Source of the DNA: Oscillospiraceae bacterium | GTDB taxonomy: Bacteria; Bacillota; Clostridia; Oscillospirales; Ruminococcaceae | Assembly (NCBI GenBank): GCA_900768995.1 | Contig: CAAGEZ010000026.1 | Location: forward strand, 1-64,000 | Length of the DNA: 64,000 bases | Reading direction: 5' to 3' | Translations under genes and position numbers: made by a program | Notes under the pieces: generated by a model | Databases searched by the model: none | Told to the model about the DNA's origin: nothing | The model's input: the letters and a program-made list of their open reading frames with translations, nothing else | Shown here: positions 16,895-23,909 of the stretch, piece after piece | Numbering within the stretch: position 1 is the first letter of the stretch | Layout of the letters: each line of letters begins with the position of its first letter

Positions 16895-16965
16895 AACCGA
16901 CTTCCTTTCGGAGAAAAAATATGTACCAAGCAGGCACAATTTCAAATTCTGATGATACATTGTAA

Positions 16966-16994
16966 ATTATACAACAAAACTTCCCCAATGTCAA
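16966..16994 (-). promoter_or_regulatory. promoter of the CNNM-transglutaminase operon
   Basis: Minus-strand TTGACA (16989-16994), 17-bp spacer, TATAAT (16966-16971). No strong terminator is seen within the next 9.7 kb, so one transcript may cover all seven genes. The gene-free stretch 16895-17230 holds this promoter and the terminator at 17172-17208, and nothing else that I can support. Confidence 0.8.
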
Positions 16995-17171
16995 CGTAAC
17001 AATGGAATAATTCGATTAAAAGATAAAAGGACATATTCGTTAAAAATGCCCTAAAAACCGAAGCTTTCGGCTGATGATGAAAAAAAGGTAACGATTTGTA
17101 ATCAAAATTTGTTTGGTTTGAATAATATCCCCACCGTAAAATCAGCAGATGTGTTCCGCAAAATATCAAAC

Positions 17172-17208
17172 AAAAACGCCGTATCCCATAAAAATGAAAT
17201 ACAGCGTT
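17172..17208 (-). terminator. terminator after the Asn/Gln-rich gene
   Basis: Minus-strand AACGCTGTAT pairs with ATACGGCGTT (one G-T pair) and is followed by a T-run. It lies about 20 bp after the stop of the 50-residue gene, which supports that gene being real. Confidence 0.75.
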
Positions 17209-17230
17209 ATTGCAAAGAATTTTGCAGCCT

Positions 17231-17383
17231 TTATCTCTCGGAGTGATCATTGCGGCAGTTCTGATTCTGATTATTCTGCTGCTGATTCTGGCTGTTCTGA
17301 CGGCTCTGATTGTTCTGCTGGTTCTGTCCGTTCTGCTGGTTCCGGTTGTTCTGCTGCTGACGGTTATTATTCTGATTAGACAT
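17231..17383 (-). CDS. 50-residue Asn/Gln-rich protein
   Basis: ATG at 17381-17383 follows AAAGGA at good spacing and opens a 50-codon frame. By count it has 18 Asn and 17 Gln, 70 percent of the chain, broken by scattered Arg, Ser and Gly. The tail CRNDHSER carries the only Cys. Such composition is prion-like or linker-like and has no enzymatic fold. A TATAAT lies upstream without a clear -35 and a terminator follows. No signal peptide. I do not recognise a family; a role in condensates, spores or RNA binding would be guesswork. Confidence 0.7.
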   Translation of the reverse strand: MSNQNNNRQQQNNRNQQNGQNQQNNQSRQNSQNQQQNNQNQNCRNDHSER

Positions 17384-17472
17384 AGTAATACTTCCTTTCT
17401 GCGGGCAAGCTTTCGTCACCCGTTCAGAAAATATTATAACCGTCCGGCGTGCTGATATTCAGCCAAGTCATA

Positions 17473-17760
17473 TCATCTGAAAAAAATGCCGCTGTCAGAG
17501 AAATCCTCGCTTTTCATATCCTCACGCTGTTTTTTCAGCTCGCAGGCAGTGTTAAAATTTTTCTTTTTTCTGAACCTGTCCCTCACCGTCAGCAGCACAG
17601 CGATAAGCGCCGTGCCCGTCAGCATCAGCATATCGGGAACGCTGAGTCCCAGCTTTTCCCTGAATATCCACAGTCCTCCCGCACCCGCCGTCAGTATAAC
17701 GGCAGTCACAGTGAGCAGGGGATTTTTCCGCATTTTCGGTTCATAGTCGTGAAATACCAT
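17473..17760 (-). CDS. small membrane protein, two predicted TM segments
   Basis: 95 residues. PLLTVTAVILTAGAGGLWIF and a second segment around MLMLTGTALIAVLLTV are membrane-spanning; the C-terminal third is charged (RDRFRKKKNF). A GAAAGGA site precedes ATG 17758-17760, 23 bp after the ABC permease stop, so it is probably the last gene of that operon. Function unknown. Confidence 0.6.
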   Translation of the reverse strand: MVFHDYEPKMRKNPLLTVTAVILTAGAGGLWIFREKLGLSVPDMLMLTGTALIAVLLTVRDRFRKKKNFNTACELKKQREDMKSEDFSDSGIFFR

Positions 17761-17782
17761 TTGAAATTATCCTTTCGGCAAA

Positions 17783-19123
17783 TCAGGGCTTTTTGCCCGT
17801 AAATTTCTTTTTTCGTCCGCTATCCGCCGAGAAATTCATCGTAAACAGCAGATCGGACGTGAACATTTTCACCGCCAGATACATACAAACCGCAAAGAAC
17901 ACCGCCTGATAAATAAGCCCGCCGACAACAAGGGAGGTGTGCCCGAACATAAGATTAGTCATCGCCGTGTATGTGTGAGTAAAGGGGATAATGTACATAA
18001 TGCCCTTGAAAACAGGGGACAGGCTGTTAACGTCCGCAAACAGCGTCACAAAGAAAGGTATCATCGTCACCATCATCACAGGCATAATAAGCGTCTGCAC
18101 CGACTTCGTGTCCGTAGCCATAGCGCCGAGAATAAGGGAAATGGAAAGACCAATGGCAATTGTAAGGAACAGGTCAAGCCCGAACATCACCATATCGCCA
18201 ACGCCGAGTGTCATACCGAGACTTGCCATAGCCTGCGCCCCGGTCATAATGCCTGCGGAGTTGTCCGCCGCACCCGATTCAAGCTCAGCCGCAGCCCCGC
18301 CCATCATATTCTGCATATAGAACGCAAATCCGATTATCATAGCCCCCGCATTGAGCAGAGCCACGATAACAGCGGATATCATCTTAGCGCTCAGCACCGT
18401 GAGCCTTGAAACGGGAGCGGACATAAGAGTTTCAAGGGTCTTGTCGATCTTCTCCGTGGAAATAGCCGTCATTATCATCTGAGAAGCCATAAGTATAAGG
18501 AAGAAAACCGCAAAAGGAGCAATCATCGACTGGCTCATAAGCATACCGATTAGCATATCCGAGGAAACCTGAACGGTCTTTCCGTTTGCCGAGGTGTATT
18601 CCACCGTTACAAGAGGCTCGTCAATAAGCGCCTTTTCGCTGTCGGTCATACCCATTTTAACAGTCTCGGTGTAATCCTTGATATAGCTTGAAATGGAAGA
18701 AGTAAGGCTCGAAGCGGAAATGTTCTGCATCGAAGAAGTAAGACCGCCCCCTGTAACAAGGCTCACGCAGTCCACGCTCACAGCCTCGTTTCCGTTTAAG
18801 ACTTTGTCACCGAAGCCCTCGGGGATAATAACAAGATTTTTGATGTCAAGCCTGTTCATTTCCGCCTGATAATCGTCGGATCCAAGGCTTACCACCTTAG
18901 GGTCAGCACCGTAATCGGGGAGCTTTGCTATCATATCCGCAGTAAAATCCGACCCGTCAAGATCGGCAATATTCACTTCTGAGTTGTTAAAAGCCTCATT
19001 CATCGCCCCGCCCATAACATTGCCCATAACAATGAGCAGCACGCAGGTGAATATCATCGAGAAGATAGCCTGAGGCGTGAGCAGCTCTTTCAGTTCCTTT
19101 TTGACAAGATTACCTAACTTCAT
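17783..19123 (-). CDS. ABC-2 type permease, NatB-like
   Basis: 446 residues from ATG 19121-19123 (MKLGNLVKKELKELLTPQ). The layout is one N-terminal membrane segment, a large extracellular domain of about 160 residues, then five to six segments with STEKIDKTLETLMSAPVSR between the first two. That matches the NatB/YhaP group of export permeases. Its start overlaps the end of the ATPase gene by 14 bp, so the two are translationally coupled and form one exporter. Substrate not evident; Na+ or peptide export are the usual roles. Confidence 0.88.
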   Translation of the reverse strand: MKLGNLVKKELKELLTPQAIFSMIFTCVLLIVMGNVMGGAMNEAFNNSEVNIADLDGSDFTADMIAKLPDYGADPKVVSLGSDDYQAEMNRLDIKNLVIIPEGFGDKVLNGNEAVSVDCVSLVTGGGLTSSMQNISASSLTSSISSYIKDYTETVKMGMTDSEKALIDEPLVTVEYTSANGKTVQVSSDMLIGMLMSQSMIAPFAVFFLILMASQMIMTAISTEKIDKTLETLMSAPVSRLTVLSAKMISAVIVALLNAGAMIIGFAFYMQNMMGGAAAELESGAADNSAGIMTGAQAMASLGMTLGVGDMVMFGLDLFLTIAIGLSISLILGAMATDTKSVQTLIMPVMMVTMIPFFVTLFADVNSLSPVFKGIMYIIPFTHTYTAMTNLMFGHTSLVVGGLIYQAVFFAVCMYLAVKMFTSDLLFTMNFSADSGRKKKFTGKKP

Positions 19124-19853
19124 CGTTCTGCACCACCCTTTCAAAGACCTCTTCAAGATTAGCGGCATCATAGCGTTCCTTGAGTTCAGCCACACTGCCC
19201 GTCACCATAAGCTGACCGTGGGACATAATTCCCACCCTGTCCGAAACGAACTCGATTTCCAGCATATTGTGGGACGAAAGCAGGAAGCTCATACCCTCCT
19301 CCGCCGAAAGCCGCTTAATGGTCTTTCGTATGTCAAGAGCGTTTATAACGTCAAGACCCGAGGTAGCCTCGTCAAGAATGGCAAGCCTCGGACGTGTCAT
19401 TACCGCACGGGAAAGAAGCAGCTTTCTTATCATACCTCTCGAATAGCCGCCTATCTTTTCCTCCAGCCTGTCCCCAAGACCGCACATATTGACCGCACGG
19501 TTCACGTATTTGTCGATCTCCTCCTTGTCCGAGGAAAAAAGCCCGGCCATAAAATAAAGATAGTCCATACCCGTCATAGTCTTGTAAGCACCCGCCTCAT
19601 CAGGCAGATATGTAATAGCCTGCCTTACCTTGTCAGGCTCGGTGATAATGCTGTGACCGTCCACGAAAGCGTCGCCGTCCGTGGGCTTTATGAGCGTGGA
19701 TATCATTCTTATGGTAGAAGTCTTGCCCGCACCGTTCGGACCTATGAGAGCGAAAATCTCACCTTCGCCCACAGTAAAGCTTACGTCCTTTACCGCCATA
19801 ATTCCCTTTTTATATGCCTTTGACAGACCCTCTGTTCTTAATACATCAGCCAA
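19110..19853 (-). CDS. ABC transporter ATPase, NatA-like
   Basis: 247 residues. Walker A is GPNGAGKTS, the signature region YSRGMIRKLLLSRAV is atypical (SRGM rather than SGGQ), Walker B is LAILDEATSGLD and the switch His lies in LLSSHNML. The SRGM form is common in export ATPases of the NatA/CcmA type. The start is a TTG at 19851-19853, eight bases after GGGAGG; the longer ATG frame lacks a ribosome site. It energises the permease encoded directly downstream. Confidence 0.9.
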   Translation of the reverse strand: MADVLRTEGLSKAYKKGIMAVKDVSFTVGEGEIFALIGPNGAGKTSTIRMISTLIKPTDGDAFVDGHSIITEPDKVRQAITYLPDEAGAYKTMTGMDYLYFMAGLFSSDKEEIDKYVNRAVNMCGLGDRLEEKIGGYSRGMIRKLLLSRAVMTRPRLAILDEATSGLDVINALDIRKTIKRLSAEEGMSFLLSSHNMLEIEFVSDRVGIMSHGQLMVTGSVAELKERYDAANLEEVFERVVQNDEVR

Positions 19854-19885
19854 ATAAAAAACCTCCCTTAGCTGTTTTGCATATT

Positions 19886-20602
19886 TTATTCTCTTTCGCA
19901 TGAAATCTGGATAGATTTCAATTCATTAAAAGTATCTGTACTTTTGTCAACATTGAAACAGAACCTTAATTTATATTGTATATTATTGCTTTTAAATAAA
20001 TAACACAGATCATGAGGCGTGTTAATATTTGAATCATTCGGTGTTCCGAATACAGTTATCACATCATCAAAAGTGCTGTTCAAATCAATATTGTCAGTTA
20101 AATTGAAATCAATGTTTGCTTCAATCAAATTTTTCCCAAATCCGTTTGAGAATCTATATATCAAAGAATCCATGCAATTTCCTGTATAATCATCTTTGGC
20201 AATAACTGTTTGAAATATTTTTTCCCCCTTATAATCAACATCATAAAATACCCCGCCCATATCTTTTATGCAGTCCTCAGGGGAAGCGTAAAACTCAGAA
20301 AAAGCCATTTCATAAGTAAAATCGTCATTCAAGGCTAAAATATCCTCAAGCGTTGTGGGCATAGAAAGTGTCTTTCCGTCAATTTGGATCATATTGAGCA
20401 GATCGTTCATAGACATATTTGGAGGAAGATATTCGACAGGAGCATCACTTTGGCTTTCAGTAATACTTCCGCTTTCTGTTTCGTAAAGCTCCGCAGAAAT
20501 ATTTTCACTGCCGTCATATTCCTGCACCCCCGTTTCACTGCACCCCGCAAGCAGAAGAGAAGAAACCAGCACCGCCAAAATTCCATTTTTAACTTTATTC
20601 AT
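19886..20602 (-). CDS. lipoprotein of unknown function in the NatAB-like operon
   Basis: 238 residues with lipobox LLLAGC (Cys21) and a short Ser/Glu-rich linker. The rest is rich in Asp, Asn and aromatic residues with DVITVFGTPND, reminiscent of small beta-rich extracytoplasmic domains, but I cannot name the fold. It sits 12 bp after the SdpI-like gene and 32 bp before the ABC ATPase, so it may act with the exporter. The stretch is more AT-rich than its neighbours. Confidence 0.75.
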   Translation of the reverse strand: MNKVKNGILAVLVSSLLLAGCSETGVQEYDGSENISAELYETESGSITESQSDAPVEYLPPNMSMNDLLNMIQIDGKTLSMPTTLEDILALNDDFTYEMAFSEFYASPEDCIKDMGGVFYDVDYKGEKIFQTVIAKDDYTGNCMDSLIYRFSNGFGKNLIEANIDFNLTDNIDLNSTFDDVITVFGTPNDSNINTPHDLCYLFKSNNIQYKLRFCFNVDKSTDTFNELKSIQISCERE

Positions 20603-20614
20603 TTTATGTCCCCC

Positions 20615-20980
20615 TTATTTAAATAGCTTTTTGAGCCTTGCCTCTGTCAACGCAATTGCCCCCAGCATAAAAGCAAGCTGAAAAGCCTCCTCACCGAGAA
20701 TAAAAAAGTAAAATCCGTTATCCGCTTCCTTTACCTTTACAGCGGAGACAATGCCGCTGATAACAGCAAAAATACCTGTGAAAATGCCGAACCCGAGCCA
20801 CAGCTTTCCGCATATCCTGTGAGCTGCCGCCCAGCATTTGGGCGAAGCCATAGACCGCTTTGTCCTGTAGCCCACAATGCCGTTCATATCGGGGGGACTG
20901 CTTAAAAACCACCCTCCGCAAATGACCATTGTAAGTGGCAGTATCAGATTCAACGCCGACAGCATTATTACCGCAAACAT
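20615..20980 (-). CDS. SdpI-family membrane protein
   Basis: 121 residues from ATG 20978-20980 after GGAGGG. Four membrane segments with the core GIVGYRTKRSMASPKCWAAA and a GK before segment 2, the sequence pattern of the SdpI family. In Bacillus, SdpI gives immunity to the SdpC toxin and signals to its repressor; many other members have no known role. Being first in an operon with a lipoprotein and an export ABC pair fits self-protection against a peptide (inference). Confidence 0.82.
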   Translation of the reverse strand: MFAVIMLSALNLILPLTMVICGGWFLSSPPDMNGIVGYRTKRSMASPKCWAAAHRICGKLWLGFGIFTGIFAVISGIVSAVKVKEADNGFYFFILGEEAFQLAFMLGAIALTEARLKKLFK

Positions 20981-20996
20981 TTTTATCCCTCCGTTA

Positions 20997-21025
20997 ATTA
21001 TATCACAAGCGAAAAGACTATTCAA
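20997..21025 (-). promoter_or_regulatory. promoter of the SdpI-like/ABC operon
   Basis: Minus-strand TTGAAT (21020-21025), 17-bp spacer, TATAAT (20997-21002), directly upstream of GGAGGG and the ATG. Confidence 0.75.
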
Positions 21026-21061
21026 CAAAGTCTTAATATTCTAATCAATTCTAATGTGATT

Positions 21062-21415
21062 TTAATCTTTGATATTCCCTGTTTCTCCGTCCTTTTCACC
21101 GTCATACGTCACCGTTCCGTCGCTTACAAGCTGATTTAAGAACACCTTGACATTTTCAAACTTCTCGGTGTGACCGTCGGGAAATTCAAAAATAAACGGC
21201 TCATTCAGCTCGGGAGCTTCTCCGGGAGGATAGCTGCCTGCCCTTTTGGGAGCGGCTTTTTTCCTCTTTTTCACGCATTCCGTCAGCAGATATTCTATCT
21301 GTCCGTTAATTGAGCGGAAATCGTCCTCCGCCCACCGTGCCAGTTCATCGTAAAGGGAAGCGGAAAGTCTGAGAGGAACCTGCTTTTTTCCCTTTGCCTT
21401 ATCATTTTCAGCCAA
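21062..21415 (-). CDS. ribbon-helix-helix (Arc-type) regulator
   Basis: About 117 residues. VPLRLSASLYDELARWAEDD followed by SINGQIEYLLTECV is a ribbon-helix-helix DNA-binding domain (about 13-47). The C-terminal half is acidic and Pro/Gly-rich with FEFPDGHTEKFENV, a possible effector or dimer domain. A TTG start at 21413-21415 fits GGAGGTG best; GTG at 21424 is too close to the site. It is the last gene of the SPFH operon and is the natural candidate to bind the paired palindromes at that operon's promoter. Confidence 0.75.
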   Translation of the reverse strand: MAENDKAKGKKQVPLRLSASLYDELARWAEDDFRSINGQIEYLLTECVKKRKKAAPKRAGSYPPGEAPELNEPFIFEFPDGHTEKFENVKVFLNQLVSDGTVTYDGEKDGETGNIKD

Positions 21416-21463
21416 ACGCTTCACCTCCGAGTTTTTTTATTTTGTTGGAAACTGTTTTACGGT

Positions 21464-21823
21464 TCAATTCCTTTTATGCAATACAAGAACGGTAGCAAGT
21501 AAAACGACCCCGATAATGTTCACATACACCGCAAAAATAACATCGCTTGCCCAATCAATTATGGGAAAAATCATAACGGGAATGCTAAGGATAAGCATTT
21601 CAATGCTCACCGCCGAAAGAATTTTGTCAAGCTTTTTGCTGTCGCCGTAACCGTTATCAGCGGCAATTTTAAACCCTGCATTCAGCATCTGAGTCAGGAT
21701 AAAATCCGTAAGCACCACAATAGCAGCGCCCACAGCAATGTTGCCGCTTATAAATATCACCGCCAAAGGAACGTAAACAGCGGCGGCGATGCCGAGACAT
21801 ATCCTGCAAATCCTGCCTGCCAT
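21464..21823 (-). CDS. four-segment membrane protein, unknown
   Basis: 119 residues from ATG 21821-21823, ten bases after AAGGGAG; a GTG at 21832 would overlap the protease stop. Four hydrophobic segments and few charged loops (GYGDSKKLDKI in the middle). It is encoded directly after the YhfC-type protease and may be its partner or substrate. No family recognised. Confidence 0.7.
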   Translation of the reverse strand: MAGRICRICLGIAAAVYVPLAVIFISGNIAVGAAIVVLTDFILTQMLNAGFKIAADNGYGDSKKLDKILSAVSIEMLILSIPVMIFPIIDWASDVIFAVYVNIIGVVLLATVLVLHKRN

Positions 21824-21828
21824 AATGA

Positions 21829-22629
21829 TCACGCTCCCTTTTTACCGCAAAGCTCCCGTGTCCTCCCGAATGACCGCACAGCAAGCCATACAATGCCCGC
21901 CGTGATGACCGCCATTATGGGATATACCGCCCACATTGGTATGACCTGTCTCTGATAAAGAGCTGCTGGCAGGTCGCAGACGGCATGGAGCAGAATTGAA
22001 GCGGGGAACAGCCACAGCTTTCCTTTGACCCGTGCACTTTCAAAAACGATAACGGACATCGCCGTGTGGAACGTCATCGAAATTATCCGCTCCAAAAGAC
22101 TGCAAACCACCTGTACCGCCGTAAGCTCCGATACCGCAGAAAGCTGTGAACGCACAAGCTCCGCCGTTTCCGCATTACCGCCCGAGGACATCGCTGTAAG
22201 CTCCTCAAAGCCGATATTATTCAGCATTACAGCCGTTAATGCAGTGCTCAGAAGCGACAGCCCCGCAAGCAGTATTGCCTCCGCACCGCCGTGACCCAGC
22301 CCGAACATTACAGCCTCTTTCGGGTCATTCCGATCTTTCATAACCGTCTTAAAAGCCGCAAACCTGCCCGTTTCCTCAAAAATGCCCGCAGCGAATATGC
22401 CGTAAATGACGTACATTACCGTGCTTTTTCCCACTATCGGCAGCATAACGCTGTGGAGAAGCTGTTCAAGAATGAGTGCGAACAGAATAAAAACGCCGCA
22501 GCCGATGAAAAATGACGATATCTTCACATCTTTGTTTTTTGCCTTAAAAACCGCCATTGCCACGAAAGGCAGCACAGTGCAAAGCCCTCCGCAGATGAAT
22601 AACAATGCTATTATACCACCCGAAACCAT
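21829..22629 (-). CDS. YhfC-type intramembrane glutamic protease
   Basis: 266 residues with about eight membrane segments. GIFEETGRFAAF (about 82-93) carries the EExxR motif, GLGHGGAEAI (about 110-119) the second, and FHTAMSV plus LLHAVCDLPAAL supply the late histidines, as in the YhfC/PrsW group of CAAX-like membrane proteases. It should cleave a membrane substrate within or near the bilayer. AAAGGGTGG precedes the start. It follows the SPFH gene by 28 bp. Confidence 0.85.
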   Translation of the reverse strand: MVSGGIIALLFICGGLCTVLPFVAMAVFKAKNKDVKISSFFIGCGVFILFALILEQLLHSVMLPIVGKSTVMYVIYGIFAAGIFEETGRFAAFKTVMKDRNDPKEAVMFGLGHGGAEAILLAGLSLLSTALTAVMLNNIGFEELTAMSSGGNAETAELVRSQLSAVSELTAVQVVCSLLERIISMTFHTAMSVIVFESARVKGKLWLFPASILLHAVCDLPAALYQRQVIPMWAVYPIMAVITAGIVWLAVRSFGRTRELCGKKGA

Positions 22630-22657
22630 TTCTGTCCACCCTTTTTAAGCGAATTTA

Positions 22658-23662
22658 TCAGTATATGGAACCGCTGTTCACGATAGGCTGAGCGTCCTTG
22701 TTTCCGCAGAGCACAACGAGAAGATTTGAGACCATCTGAGCCTTTCTCTCATCATCAAGCTCGCAGACCTTGTTCTCGGTGATGCGTTCAAGCGCCATTT
22801 CCACCATTCCCACAGCACCGTCAACGATCTTCTGCCTTGCCTCGATTATCGCCGCCGCCTGCTGTCTCTGAAGCATAGCCGCCGCAATTTCGGGAGCATA
22901 TGCAAGGTGGGTGATGCGAGCCTCGATAACTTCAAGTCCCGCATTTTCAACTCTGTTCTGAAGCTCGTTTTTGAGATTTTCCGCAACCTCAGCCGATGAG
23001 CCTCTGAGAGATTTGCCCGCCTCGTGGCTCACGTCATAGGGATAAAGGATCGCCACATCTCTGAGAGTGGAATCCGCCTGAATTGAAATGTATTCCTGGA
23101 AATTATCAACATTGAACACAGCTTTAGCGGTATTTGCAATTTTCCAGATGACCACAATGCTGACCTCAACGGGATTTCCGTCCTTGTCATTTATCTTCTG
23201 CTTCTGATTATTGAGGGTCATCGCCTTGAGCGAGAGCTTTTTGGAAACGGCGGAAGCGGATTTTATCTCAGCCTGACCGTTTGCGGAAACGGAAACGCCC
23301 GTCTTCGATGAAAGTTCTGCGTCTCTTGCGGGATTTACGGCGGTCGAGAAGGGATTTACAAAGAAAATGCCGTCCTTTTTCAGTGTGCCTGTGTATTTTC
23401 CGAAAAGTGTGAGAACGAGAGCCTCGTTTGGTCGAACCACCTTGATTCCCATAAACGGTATCCAGCCGACAGACAGCCAGACAAGGCATATCACCATAAG
23501 GGGAATGCCGAAGGTGGGGGTGCCGCTGTCAAGGTTGATCCCTGCGGGAATGATGCCTGCGATGGCGGCGATGTAAAGAAAAATCGTGAGAAATGCGGCT
23601 GCAAGACCGTTTGGTGCATTAAGCTCCTTTTCCATAATTTCACCCATAACTTTTTTGCTCAT
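22658..23662 (-). CDS. SPFH/Band-7 (stomatin-like) membrane protein
   Basis: 334 residues. Two hydrophobic segments (about 19-41 and 52-70), then a Band-7 domain starting at VVRPNEALVLTLFGKY. VSIVVIWKIANTAKAVFNV and LRDVAILYPYD lie inside it, followed by a long helix rich in Ala and Gln (AAAMLQRQQAAAIIEARQKI) used for oligomerisation. Such proteins form membrane scaffolds around proteases. GGGAGGG lies before ATG 23660-23662. Its usual bacterial partner is an NfeD protein; here the next gene is an intramembrane protease instead. Confidence 0.9.
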   Translation of the reverse strand: MSKKVMGEIMEKELNAPNGLAAAFLTIFLYIAAIAGIIPAGINLDSGTPTFGIPLMVICLVWLSVGWIPFMGIKVVRPNEALVLTLFGKYTGTLKKDGIFFVNPFSTAVNPARDAELSSKTGVSVSANGQAEIKSASAVSKKLSLKAMTLNNQKQKINDKDGNPVEVSIVVIWKIANTAKAVFNVDNFQEYISIQADSTLRDVAILYPYDVSHEAGKSLRGSSAEVAENLKNELQNRVENAGLEVIEARITHLAYAPEIAAAMLQRQQAAAIIEARQKIVDGAVGMVEMALERITENKVCELDDERKAQMVSNLLVVLCGNKDAQPIVNSGSIY

Positions 23663-23706
23663 AAAAAACCCTCCCTGAAACTCAGAAAAATGTGATTGAA
23701 TTGAAA

Positions 23707-23725
23707 TGATATCATTTTGATATCA
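23707..23725. promoter_or_regulatory. paired TGATATCA palindromes, candidate operator
   Basis: TGATATCA occurs at 23707-23714 and again at 23718-23725, centre to centre 11 bp, one helical turn. They abut the -10 and cover the expected start site of the SPFH operon. Spaced short palindromes on one face are typical ribbon-helix-helix sites, and such a regulator is encoded at the end of the same operon. Confidence 0.6.
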
Positions 23726-23727
23726 TT

Positions 23728-23756
23728 ATAATAACACATATTTCCAAGCTTGTCAA
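23728..23756 (-). promoter_or_regulatory. promoter of the SPFH operon
   Basis: Minus-strand TTGACA (23751-23756), 17-bp spacer, TATTAT (23728-23733); an overlapping TATAAT at 23725-23730 has a longer spacer. Confidence 0.7.
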
Positions 23757-23845
23757 GGGGCGGCAAAAAAATATTTGAAAAACCATACTTACAATAAATG
23801 GAAATCAAATTACACAATATTACCATATAATTTAACAAATAAGAG

Positions 23846-23874
23846 TTAAACCGTCCGCACTTATATGGTATAAT
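23846..23874 (+). promoter_or_regulatory. promoter of the heterodimeric ABC exporter
   Basis: TTAAAC (23846-23851), 17-bp spacer, TATAAT (23869-23874), 36 bp before the TTG start. Confidence 0.6.
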
Positions 23875-23909
23875 AATTTACGTATGTAAAATGAAAAGGA
23901 GAGATATTT

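Noticed and set aside
16942..17250. 102-codon minus frame upstream of the CNNM gene
   Set aside because: It contains the TTGACA-N17-TATAAT promoter of that operon and a terminator, and has no ribosome site.
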